Source of the DNA: Breoghania corrubedonensis
GTDB lineage: Bacteria > Pseudomonadota > Alphaproteobacteria > Rhizobiales > Stappiaceae
Assembly: GCF_003053845.1 (NCBI RefSeq)
Contig: NZ_QAYG01000008.1
Location: 177,973 to 241,972, forward strand
Direction: 5' to 3'
DNA length: 64,000 nucleotides
The translations under genes and the position numbers were made by a program. How positions within the stretch are numbered: the first letter of the stretch is position 1; every line of letters starts with the position of its first letter. The notes beneath the pieces are model-generated. The model was not told the DNA's origin. It did not search any database and saw only the letters and a program-made list of their open reading frames with translations. Of this stretch, positions 9,376 to 16,813 are shown one piece after another.

Positions 9376-9500
9376 GTTCCATGTCCGGCTTTTATCACAA
9401 GGGCACGGCCGGAAATGGCGGGACACGGGACGGGAGCGGAGTGCGGTCGGATCGGGTCGAGCTGGTCGATACGCGCTGCGGATATGCAAGAGGTGTCGTG

Positions 9501-10076
9501 ATGTCATCGAAGAGGGCTGCCATCCTGTTTCTCGCGGGCCTGCTGGTCTTTCCCGCCGGAGCGGTCATGGCCGATGAGGACGGAGCCCAGGCGGGAGCCA
9601 AGGCCGGAAACGGGGCAGAGAACGGAAAGGTCAAGATCGGGCTGCTCGACTGTGCCATCAAGAGTGGCGATGACGGTGTCCTGCAATCGGCGAAGGACCT
9701 TTCCTGCACCTTTCAGCGCGACGGGGACCAGCCGCCGGATGTCTATTTCGGACAGATTCGCCGGGTTGGCCTCGATCTCGGCAAGACGGAGGGCGGCGTG
9801 ATACGCTGGCTCGTGTTCGCCAAGACCGAGGGACAGTCCGCGACCGGGAGCGGGGCCAGGACGAGCCCGGAACCGGGAGATGCAGAATCAGGTGTGCTTG
9901 CGGGCGATTATGTGGGTATCTCTGCCGAGGCGACGCTCGGCGTCGGCATTGGGGCCAATGCGCTCATCGGCGGAGGCGATCACTCCATCGTGCTGCAACC
10001 GATGAGCCTGAAGAGCCAGATTGGCCTCAATCTCGCTGCCGGGATCACCGAACTGGAGCTGCGCTCGCTGAATTAA
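9501..10076 (+). CDS. Exported DUF992 protein B
   Basis: A 191-residue paralogue of the upstream DUF992 protein. The signal peptide (residues 1-23, ending GAVMADED) is followed by an alanine/glycine/glutamate-rich linker of about 18 residues, then the domain: IGLLDCAIKSGDDG, LSCTF, DVYFGQIRRVGLDLGKTEGG, an extra hydrophilic loop absent from copy A (about residues 117-135), and EATLGVGIGANALIGGG. The cysteine pair and the glycine-rich end are conserved between both copies. ATG 9501 has AGAGG upstream; the open frame before it is not exported-protein-like. The two genes may be co-transcribed, but a hairpin-rich 256-base spacer separates them. Confidence 0.85.
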   Translation: MSSKRAAILFLAGLLVFPAGAVMADEDGAQAGAKAGNGAENGKVKIGLLDCAIKSGDDGVLQSAKDLSCTFQRDGDQPPDVYFGQIRRVGLDLGKTEGGVIRWLVFAKTEGQSATGSGARTSPEPGDAESGVLAGDYVGISAEATLGVGIGANALIGGGDHSIVLQPMSLKSQIGLNLAAGITELELRSLN

Positions 10077-10238
10077 GGGGGGGCATAAAGCGTCTCCCCG
10101 CAGGCCTCAATGAGTCCCGTGGCTTGTTTGCAATTTCGCCACGCATTCGTACTTTGCGGTGTTTGAAGTCACATCATCATTTGAATCGACTGTCTCGCGT
10201 GACATGGGATCGGGCACATGAAGTGAGAGGCTCGATTT

Positions 10239-11072
10239 ATGTCTGCGTGTCGACGTTTTCTTTTCGCCACAGCCCTTTGTGGTGTCGCAACGTCCGCTTT
10301 TGCCGGTTCCGCTGGCGCCGCTGATTTGGGGGCGCCTGGACTTTCCCTGTCCGGGGCGCCTGCCGTCTCCGGCGTGAACGGCAAGATCGCCACCAGCTTC
10401 GGCGCCGTCAACGATACCGGGACCGCGACGATCTCCGGTTCCTTCGTGATGCTGCTCGGCCATTCCTTCGGCCTTCAAGCTCGATGGTTCGGTCGGGTCC
10501 ACCGATGGCGATGCCAGCTACGGCGTCGGCGCCCATGCGTTCTGGCGTGATCCGTCCGCCGGTCTTCTGGGTGTCTATGCTTCCTATTCGGGCTTCGACG
10601 GCGATCGCGATGTCAACCTGGGCATCGTGGCGGGCGCCTGTCTCTGGAGGGGCTTGCGGGCGTCGACTACGGCTATGGCGATACCGACCTCTTCGGCGCC
10701 GTCACGGCGGCCTTCTATCCGATCGATGATCTGCGCCTTTATGCCGGCTACCTCAATGTCACCGGCGACAATTTCGCCTCAATGGGTGCGGAATGGCAGC
10801 CCGACCTTGCCTTCGCGCCGAATTCCAGCCTGTTTGCCGACGGTCTGGTCGGCGAGAACGATGCATGGAGCGTGATGGGCGGCGTACGGTTCTATCTTGG
10901 CGGCGAGACCGAATAGCTGATCCGTCGTCACCGCGAGGATGATCCGGGCGATCTGGGGCTGCGGGCCCTCGGCCAGGCGCTCGACCGTCTGCAGGAAAAG
11001 AACGAGCCTGAACCGGCTGGGTTTGTCTGCCCTCCCGGCTCGGTTCCGGTTCCTGGAGGGTGCGTCTATTAG
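10239..11072 (+). pseudogene. Decayed outer-membrane/beta-barrel-type gene with two frameshifts and a stop
   Basis: The gene opens with a good ribosome binding site (GAGAGG), ATG 10239 and a signal peptide (to about residue 28, SAGAADLG). Coding sense then moves to the +1 frame near 10474 (continuing FKLDGSVGSTDGDASYGVG) and back to the original frame near 10641 (continuing LEGLAGVDYGYGDTDLFG). It reaches VMGGVRFYLGGETE, hits TAG at 10914, and runs on in the same frame as LIRRHREDDP to a cysteine-containing end (FVCPPGSVPVPGGCVY) and TAG at 11070. Alternating Gly/aromatic/acidic residues suggest an outer-membrane-like beta barrel. The second junction may also hide a larger deletion. An intrinsic terminator follows at 11113. 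Assembly error remains possible but would need three independent faults. Confidence 0.78.
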
Positions 11073-11112
11073 GGGGCGGTTCCATCGCGGGACACAATAC
11101 GATACCGCAACG

Positions 11113-11142
11113 AGGCCGGGCGGTCATCGCCCTGCCTTTTTT
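11113..11142 (+). terminator. Intrinsic terminator after the decayed gene
   Basis: Stem of about ten pairs with one C-T mismatch (AGGCCGGGCG / CGCCCTGCCT), loop GTCAT, then six T residues on the plus strand; 41 bases beyond the final stop of the pseudogene. Confidence 0.75.
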
Positions 11143-11176
11143 GTCGTCTGGGAGAATGAGCGGCTGCCGGCAGCGC

Positions 11177-11548
11177 CTATCTCGAAACCACGGCACCGGT
11201 GGCCGGGTCGATGGCGGAATAGGGTAGCTTGTCGGCCTTCCAGGCGTTGAAACCGCCTCCCATATGGGCCAGCGGCGCGATTCCGGCCTGCGCGCAACGG
11301 TCGGCGATGGCCTTGGAGCGGATGCCGGAGCCGCAGTGGAAGACGATCGGCTTGCCGGTCTGCACCGGCAGCTTGCCCGGATCGAACGACGACATTGGGA
11401 ACAGCATCGCACCGGCAATGTGCTCGAAGGAGTATTCGGCCGGCGTGCGCACGTCGATCAGAACGATTTCGTCGCGATCGAGGCGCTCCTTCACCTCTTC
11501 GGGGGTGAGGACCTGCAGTTCGACGCCGCTGACAGTTTCCGTCTTCAT
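11177..11548 (-). CDS. Rhodanese-like domain protein
   Basis: A 123-residue single-domain rhodanese. The core reads VLTPEEVKERLDR, IVLIDVRTPAEYSFEHIAGA, and the active-site loop VFHCGSGIRS, with the catalytic cysteine that carries a persulfide. It ends with HMGGGFNAWK, the usual final strand-helix. Proteins of this size typically move sulfane sulfur or act as small sulfurtransferases; the acceptor is unknown. The start at 11548 (MKTETVSG) has CGGAG about 9 bases upstream; the 61-codon extension upstream has no family similarity. An 18-bp palindrome lies about 125 bases upstream. The EF-G-like gene is divergent. Confidence 0.85.
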   Translation of the reverse strand: MKTETVSGVELQVLTPEEVKERLDRDEIVLIDVRTPAEYSFEHIAGAMLFPMSSFDPGKLPVQTGKPIVFHCGSGIRSKAIADRCAQAGIAPLAHMGGGFNAWKADKLPYSAIDPATGAVVSR

Positions 11549-11670
11549 CACGAAATGCTCCGTTGCTTGGTGAAAACCCGAAAGCCGGGCCGAGTGCCGC
11601 TGGAACCTGGGGGATGTTTCCTCCCTCGGCCACATTCGGGGTCTGGAATATTTCGATCCAGCGTTAGCAC

Positions 11671-11688
11671 TTTCCCGTAAACGGGAAA
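11671..11688. promoter_or_regulatory. 18-bp palindrome TTTCCCGT-AA-ACGGGAAA
   Basis: Perfect eight-base arms with a two-base centre, in the 370-base divergent region (11549-11918) between the rhodanese gene and the EF-G-like gene, about 125 bases from the rhodanese start. Its size suits a dimeric repressor. No other gene or clear promoter is visible in this divergent region, apart from the strong ribosome binding site of the EF-G-like gene at its right end. Confidence 0.4.
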
Positions 11689-11918
11689 AGCCGCGGTTTG
11701 GAAAACCCTTGCGCGTATTGCGCCGCGACATCGGATTCCCTTGCGCATCGAATGCGTGCCTGAGACGATGGTTTCGGGCCGGAGCCGAAGGCAGCCGGTT
11801 AGCCCTATCGCGGAGGACGGACGCTAACGAACAAATAGGGAGCGATCAATTCGGGACATGAGCTCTCCGCAGCGTCCGTCGCACGTCTCGCACCCGAGAA
11901 CGAGAAGGAGAGACCACC

Positions 11919-13970
11919 ATGGGAGATGCCAACGGCAGAGTAGCCGGGCCCCGGTGCATTGCGCTGGTCGGTCCGTTCGCAAGCGGCAAGACCTCGCTTC
12001 TGGAAGCAATCCTGGCGCGCACGGGGGCCATCCATCGACAGGGAACCGTCTCTCAGGGGAATACGGTCGGTGATGCCTCGCCGGAGGCACGCGCCCACGC
12101 GATGAGCGTGGAGGCGAATATCGCCGAGACGAGCTTCATGGGCGACGACTACACATTCATCGACTGCCCCGGATCGGTCGAGTTTCTGTTCGAGACGCAG
12201 GGCGTGCTTGCCGGCGTCGATGCCGCCATCGTGGTAGCGGAAGCCGACGAGAAGAAGGTGCCCGCACTCCAGCTCATCCTGAAGCAGCTGGAGGAACGCG
12301 GCGTGCCACATCTCGTGTTCCTCAACAAGATCGACAAGGTCGACGGCCGCGTCCACGATATCCTGACGATGCTGCAGCCGGCCTCCGCCGTACCGCTGGT
12401 GCTGCGCCAGATCCCGATCCGCAAGGACGGGCGGATTGCCGGGTTCATCGATCTCGCGCTCGAGCGCGCCCACATCTACCAGGAACAGGCGCCTAGCGAG
12501 GTGATCGATTTCCCCTCTGCAGAGCGCGAGCGTGAGCTGGAGGCGCGCTTCGAAATGCTGGAGGCCGTCGCCGACTACGACGATGCGCTGATGGAGCAGC
12601 TGCTGGAGGATATCCAGCCCGACGCCGACCATGTCTTCACCGACCTCGTCAAGGAAACGCGCGAGGGCCAGATCTGCCCCGTGTTCCTGGGATCGGCCGA
12701 GCATGGCAACGGCATCGCGCGGCTGATGAAGGCGCTTCGCCACGAGGCGCCCGCGGTCGGGCGGACCTGCGAACGTCTTGGGCTGGACGAAGGCACAGGC
12801 TCGGTGGTGCAGGTTCTCAAGACCTTCCACACGCCGCATGCGGGCAAGCTGTCGGTTGTGCGGGTGCTGGAGGGAACGGTCGCAGACGCATCGGTGCTGA
12901 TGCGCGCGGACGGTTCGGAAAGCCGGGTGTCGGGCGTGTTGAAGGTCATCGGCACCCAGACGAGCAAGCGCGGGCCGGCCGGGCGCGGAGAGACGGTGGT
13001 TCTCGGCAAGCTGGAAACGGCGCAGACCGGTGACACGCTGAGGGTGGATGCGCCGCCTGCAAGCAATCTGGTGACGCTTGAGCCGCCGGAACCGGTGATG
13101 GCCTATGCGGTCCGGGCCGGTGACCGCAAGGACGAGGTCAAGCTTTCGGCGGCGCTGACGCGCATCCTGGAGGAGGATCCCTCGCTGATCTTCGAACAGG
13201 TGCAGGATACGGCCGAGACGCTGCTTCGCGGGCAGGGCGAGATGCACCTGCGCGTCGCGCTGGAGCGGCTGACGGGCAAATACGGCATCCCGGTTGAGAC
13301 CGGACATCCGCACGTGCCCTACAAGGAGACGATCCGCACGACCACCAGCGTGCGCGGCCGGCACAAGAAGCAGTCGGGCGGGCATGGCCAGTTCGGCGAC
13401 GTGGTGCTCACCATAGCGCCTGTGCCACGCGGCGAGGGGATCGTCTTTACCTCAACCATCACCGGCGGCGTGGTGCCCAAGCAGTATATCCCCTCGGTGG
13501 AGGCCGGCGTGAAGGACTATCTGCGCGAGGGACCGCTGGGTTTCCCCATCGTCGATATCGCGGTGACACTGACCGACGGCTCCTACCACAGCGTGGACAG
13601 CTCCGATCAGGCCTTCAAGGCGGCGGCGCAGGTGGGCATGCGCGAGGGCATGGAGGCCTGCAAGCCGGTGCTGCTGGAGCCGATCATGGATGTGACGCTC
13701 TTCTGTCCGAGCGAGGCGACGGCGAAGATCAACGCCATCGTATCCAGTCGGCGCGGGCAGATTCTGGGCTTCGATGCGCGCCCCGACTGGCTCGGCTGGG
13801 ATCAGGTCAAGGCGACGATGCCAGCCGCCGAGATCCAGGATCTGATCATCGAGATGCGCTCGGCCACGGCCGGCGTTGGCACCTTCATCTCCCGGTTCGA
13901 CCATCTGTCGGAGCTGACGGGCAAGCTCGCGGATCAGGTTCTCCAGCATCACGGCCGGCAGGCGGCCTGA
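11919..13970 (+). CDS. Elongation factor G-like GTPase
   Basis: A 683-residue translational GTPase with the EF-G domain order: G domain (about 10-270), domain II, then domains III-V (about 385-680, with the domain IV stretch KKQSGGHGQFGDVVL). The P-loop is GPFASGKTS, G4 is NKID, but G3 reads DCPGSVEF where canonical EF-G has DTPGHVDF, so the catalytic histidine is replaced by serine, and the RGIT-type switch I motif is absent. This matches the EF-G-like subfamily carried beside true EF-G in many alphaproteobacteria; its role is not settled, so I do not call it fusA. ATG 11919 has GAAGGAGA upstream. Monocistronic as far as can be seen. Confidence 0.9.
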   Translation: MGDANGRVAGPRCIALVGPFASGKTSLLEAILARTGAIHRQGTVSQGNTVGDASPEARAHAMSVEANIAETSFMGDDYTFIDCPGSVEFLFETQGVLAGVDAAIVVAEADEKKVPALQLILKQLEERGVPHLVFLNKIDKVDGRVHDILTMLQPASAVPLVLRQIPIRKDGRIAGFIDLALERAHIYQEQAPSEVIDFPSAERERELEARFEMLEAVADYDDALMEQLLEDIQPDADHVFTDLVKETREGQICPVFLGSAEHGNGIARLMKALRHEAPAVGRTCERLGLDEGTGSVVQVLKTFHTPHAGKLSVVRVLEGTVADASVLMRADGSESRVSGVLKVIGTQTSKRGPAGRGETVVLGKLETAQTGDTLRVDAPPASNLVTLEPPEPVMAYAVRAGDRKDEVKLSAALTRILEEDPSLIFEQVQDTAETLLRGQGEMHLRVALERLTGKYGIPVETGHPHVPYKETIRTTTSVRGRHKKQSGGHGQFGDVVLTIAPVPRGEGIVFTSTITGGVVPKQYIPSVEAGVKDYLREGPLGFPIVDIAVTLTDGSYHSVDSSDQAFKAAAQVGMREGMEACKPVLLEPIMDVTLFCPSEATAKINAIVSSRRGQILGFDARPDWLGWDQVKATMPAAEIQDLIIEMRSATAGVGTFISRFDHLSELTGKLADQVLQHHGRQAA

Positions 13971-14134
13971 CGGCCTCCAGCGGGCGCGCTCGTCGCCCGC
14001 ACTCCGGAAATCGCGAAACGGACGGTCCGCCCGCCCGTTTCCGCCATCCTCGCATTTCTTTGAACGGCTGGTGATTTGAACGGCCGGGGCCGCAGGTCTA
14101 CGGCTTTGGAAGCGAATGCGAGGAGTATCGGGCC

Positions 14135-15094
14135 ATGAACATCATCAAGCGCCGGCGCTGGGAGATTCCCCACGATCAGGCAACGCCGGAGGCCGTCTTT
14201 CTCGACCGTCGTCGTTTTCTCGCCGGGGCCGGGCTGATCGCCGGCGCGGCGGTCGGTTTTCTGCCGCACGGCGCGCGCGCGGAAACCGATCCGAGCGCGT
14301 CGCTCTATCCGGCAAGGCGCAACGAGGCCTTCAAGCCGGGGCGAGAGATCACGCCCGAGGAGATCAACTCCACCTACAACAATTTCTACGAGTTCGGCTC
14401 GCACAAGCGCATCTTTCAGGCGGCGCAGGCGCTGAAGATCAGGCCATGGGAAATCCGCATCGACGGACTCGTCGACAAGGAGATGACGCTCGGCATCGAC
14501 GATCTTTTCGCAAAGGTTGCGCTGGAGGAGCGGCTTTATCGGCACCGGTGCGTGGAGGCGTGGTCGATGGCCATTCCCTGGACCGGTTTTCCGCTCGCCG
14601 ATCTCGTTCGCATCGCGCAGCCGAAGGCGGAGGCGACCTATCTGCGAATGGAGACGTTCCTCGATCCCGACGTCGCTTCGGGCCAGCGGCAGACCTGGTA
14701 TCCCTGGCCCTACACGGAAGGGGTGACGATCGCGGAGGCGACGAACGATTTGGCCTTTCTCGTCACCGGCGCCTATGGCAAGCCGCTGGCGAAGCAGTTC
14801 GGCGCGCCGCTCAGGCTGGCGCTTCCGTGGAAATACGGTTTCAAGTCGATCAAGTCGATCCGGCGCTTCACGTTCACGGCCGAACGGCCGACCAGCTTCT
14901 GGCAGTCCGTGGGGCCGGATGAATACGGTTTCTGGGCGAATGTGAATCCGCAGGTGCCGCATCCGCGCTGGAGCCAGGCGAGCGAACGGATCCTGGGCAC
15001 CGACGAGCGCGTCCCGACACAGCTCTTCAACGGGTACGCGCAGGAGGTGGCGGGGCTCTACAAGGGGATGGAGAACGAGCCGCTCTACCGGTAA
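14135..15094 (+). CDS. msrP: Protein-methionine-sulfoxide reductase catalytic subunit MsrP
   Basis: A 319-residue molybdenum-cofactor enzyme of the YedY/MsrP family that repairs methionine sulfoxide in periplasmic proteins. A Tat signal is visible (DRRRFLAGAGLIAGAAVG, cleavage near ARAETD). The molybdopterin ligand cysteine lies in YRHRCVEAWSMAIPWTGF (about residue 140), and the long conserved C-terminal half includes RLALPWKYGFKSIKSI and the NPQVPHPRWSQASERI ending typical of the family. GAGGAG precedes the ATG. The usual membrane partner MsrQ, often next door, is not within this window. An internally consistent length shows it is intact. Confidence 0.93.
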   Translation: MNIIKRRRWEIPHDQATPEAVFLDRRRFLAGAGLIAGAAVGFLPHGARAETDPSASLYPARRNEAFKPGREITPEEINSTYNNFYEFGSHKRIFQAAQALKIRPWEIRIDGLVDKEMTLGIDDLFAKVALEERLYRHRCVEAWSMAIPWTGFPLADLVRIAQPKAEATYLRMETFLDPDVASGQRQTWYPWPYTEGVTIAEATNDLAFLVTGAYGKPLAKQFGAPLRLALPWKYGFKSIKSIRRFTFTAERPTSFWQSVGPDEYGFWANVNPQVPHPRWSQASERILGTDERVPTQLFNGYAQEVAGLYKGMENEPLYR

Positions 15095-15512
15095 GAGGCG
15101 GCCAAGTCATACGTCCGGTGCATGGCTGGATCCGTCGCATCTGCCTAATTTCTGTACCAAGATCAAATAGTGGCCGTAATGGCGCCAATGCCGCGTTTGC
15201 CGACGGTTCGGAGCGCGAAGGGCTTCGGTGCGCCCTCGCCGGGGCGGCAGTCGTTGCGCGCGAGGGGATCTCCCCGAAGGTGCGGCGTGCCTTTGGAAAG
15301 GCTTGCTTTTGCCCGGGCCCCGCAATGCGCCTGTGCGGGAAAACCGCCTTGCGGCAATACTTGCAGGCATTTTCCAGGATATGGAAAAAATCCATAATCC
15401 GGGCAACGGGTTGTCGGAGCCGCCAACGGCTCCCGTGTTCAGGTTGTCGTGTGTGCTGGAGGGAAGGCGGCCGGACAGGAAATGGCGCCAACGCGGTCTG
15501 GAAAGGGGCTTT
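15095..15512. other. Non-coding stretch between msrP and the sRNA unit
   Basis: About 420 bases with no credible protein gene on either strand. A perfect seven-pair hairpin (GGAGCCG-CCAA-CGGCTCC, 15416-15433) and an imperfect A-rich palindrome near 15399 (GGATATGGAAAAAATCCATA) are visible, without a T-run. Part of it could hold a second small RNA, which I cannot establish. Confidence 0.45.
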
Positions 15513-15546
15513 AAAAAAAAGAAGCCGGGCTCGCGAAGAGCCCGGC
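15513..15546 (-). terminator. Intrinsic terminator of the candidate sRNA
   Basis: Nine-pair perfect stem GCCGGGCTC / GAGCCCGGC with a five-base loop, followed on the minus strand by TTCTTTTTTTT. It could also end transcripts reading through from the upstream LysR-type gene. Confidence 0.88.
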
Positions 15547-15652
15547 AGTTCTGACCACGAGAAACTCGTGGACATTCACCTTCCAGAGGGAACAGATGGC
15601 TGAAATCGGCGCGTCGCAGGGAGGAGGTTGCGACGGCCCAGAACCATCAGAC
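15513..15652 (-). ncRNA. Candidate anti-Shine-Dalgarno sRNA (AbcR/alpha-r15-like)
   Basis: On the minus strand, a predicted transcript of about 140 nt begins near 15652 and ends in a strong intrinsic terminator. Its first hairpin has a perfect seven-pair stem (CGTCGCA / TGCGACG, 15612-15635) presenting the ten-base loop ACCTCCTCCC, complementary to a strong Shine-Dalgarno sequence. A second perfect hairpin (CCACGAG-TTT-CTCGTGG, 15555-15571) precedes the terminator. There is no open reading frame in it. Position immediately downstream of an LsrB/VtlR-type gene and the three-hairpin layout resemble AbcR (alpha-r15) RNAs of rhizobia, which bind ribosome binding sites of transporter mRNAs with Hfq. 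That family assignment is inference; the hairpins and terminator are directly visible. Confidence 0.68.
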
Positions 15653-15658
15653 ACTGCC

Positions 15659-15687
15659 TATATGCGCGGCACAGGCTGCACAAACAA
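15659..15687 (-). promoter_or_regulatory. Putative sRNA promoter
   Basis: Minus-strand TTGTTT (15687-15682) and CATATA (15664-15659) are separated by exactly 17 bases, predicting a start near 15652. The -35 is a moderate match and the -10 resembles the CTATAT-like alphaproteobacterial element. Confidence 0.45.
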
Positions 15688-15709
15688 CTATCAACGGTGC
15701 AATTCTGAT

Positions 15710-15724
15710 ATGCGCAGGCTGCAT
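15710..15724. promoter_or_regulatory. LysR-type box ATGC-N7-GCAT (T-N11-A)
   Basis: The dyad contains a T-N11-A core and is centred about 65 bases upstream of the predicted sRNA start, the usual recognition-site position for LysR-type activators. It lies just beyond the 3' end of the LsrB/VtlR-type gene. Confidence 0.4.
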
Positions 15725-15772
15725 GGCAATGTCATCACCGTGCCACGTTGGTTGCAGAGCGGCGGGCGCCCC

Positions 15773-16663
15773 TCAGTAAGTCCAGTGTTCGGCGTTGGAA
15801 AGAAGGAAGTCGCGGAACGCGGTAATGCGCGCGGTGTTCTTCAATTCGGATGGATAGACGAAATAGGTGTCGAAGCTCGGCACGTCCGCGCCCGCTATGA
15901 GCTGCACCAGACCCGAATCGGTATCGATCAGATAGTCCGGCAGAAGGGCGATGCCGATGCCGCGCTGAACGGCGCGCTTGATCGCCACGACGTTGTTTAC
16001 CCTGAGTGCCGCGCGCCGCCTCTGGCCTTCGGGCATGCCGGCGGTTTCCAGCCAGTTCATGTCGCGCAGATAAAGCGGCGCCTTCTCCCCGAAACTGATC
16101 AGACGGTGGTTTTCCAGGTCGCGCTCGGTGACCGGGCTGCCGAAGCGTTTGAGATAGGTGGGCGAGGCGTAGAGATGGAAATGGACCGTGAAGAGCTTGC
16201 GCTGGATCAGGTCCGGCTGTACCGGCTGGCGCAGGCGGATGGCGACGTCGGCCTCGCGCATGGAGAGATCGAGTTCGTCGTCGGTGAGCAGAAGCTCGAG
16301 ATGCACGTCGGGATAAAGATCGACGAAATCGTTGAGCCGGGAGGTGAGCCAGGTGGAGCCGAGGCCCACCGTCGTCGTGATGCGCAGCAGGCCCGACGGT
16401 TTGCCCTTGGTGTCGGTCAGGCGCGACTGGACGGCTTCCAGCTTGCGCAGCACGTCCTGGGCGGTGCGGTAGAGCATCTCGCCCTGTTCGGTCAGCAGCA
16501 GGCCGCGGGCGTGGCGGTGGAACAGCGAGACGTGCAGTTCCTGTTCAAGGGCTGAAACCTGGCGGGAGACCGCCGACTGGCTCATGTGCAGCATGTCGCC
16601 CGCATGGGTGAAGCTGCCTGCTTGCGCCGCGGCGTGAAAGATCCGCAGTTTGTCCCAGTCCAT
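15773..16663 (-). CDS. LysR-family transcriptional regulator, LsrB/VtlR type
   Basis: A 296-residue LysR regulator: winged helix-turn-helix at residues 1-60 (MDWDKLRIFHAAAQAGSF, SQSAVSRQVSALEQEL) and a periplasmic-binding-type effector domain from about residue 92. The opening residues and the location beside trxB and lrp are characteristic of LsrB (Sinorhizobium) / VtlR (Brucella, Agrobacterium), regulators of envelope, redox and small-RNA genes. No cysteine is present anywhere in the protein, so thiol-based sensing is impossible here. ATG 16663 has GAGGA at seven bases; the 18-residue extension upstream is not conserved in type. It sits 150 bases downstream of trxB on the same strand and directly upstream of the candidate sRNA. 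Confidence 0.88.
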   Translation of the reverse strand: MDWDKLRIFHAAAQAGSFTHAGDMLHMSQSAVSRQVSALEQELHVSLFHRHARGLLLTEQGEMLYRTAQDVLRKLEAVQSRLTDTKGKPSGLLRITTTVGLGSTWLTSRLNDFVDLYPDVHLELLLTDDELDLSMREADVAIRLRQPVQPDLIQRKLFTVHFHLYASPTYLKRFGSPVTERDLENHRLISFGEKAPLYLRDMNWLETAGMPEGQRRRAALRVNNVVAIKRAVQRGIGIALLPDYLIDTDSGLVQLIAGADVPSFDTYFVYPSELKNTARITAFRDFLLSNAEHWTY

Positions 16664-16813
16664 TTTCAGTTCCTCTTCAGGCGCATTCCGTCCCCCTGCA
16701 TCGGCAGGGGAGAGCAACGCCCGCCAACGCAGCCTGCCCCGGGGTGTGTGATCCTCGAGGCAGATTGGATCTTCGCAAGGGGGCGCTCGCTCGCTGTGCG
16801 CTGCGACGTCCGA

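Noticed and set aside
11805..13385. A 526-codon minus-strand frame opposite the EF-G-like gene
   Set aside because: Antisense shadow: arginine/histidine/leucine-rich, no recognisable family, while the plus-strand gene has all GTPase motifs.
15596..15700. Plus-strand small gene using GGGAGGAGG as its ribosome binding site
   Set aside because: No start codon lies at the proper distance with a continuing protein-like frame. The same bases are explained better as the loop of a minus-strand hairpin with a terminator.
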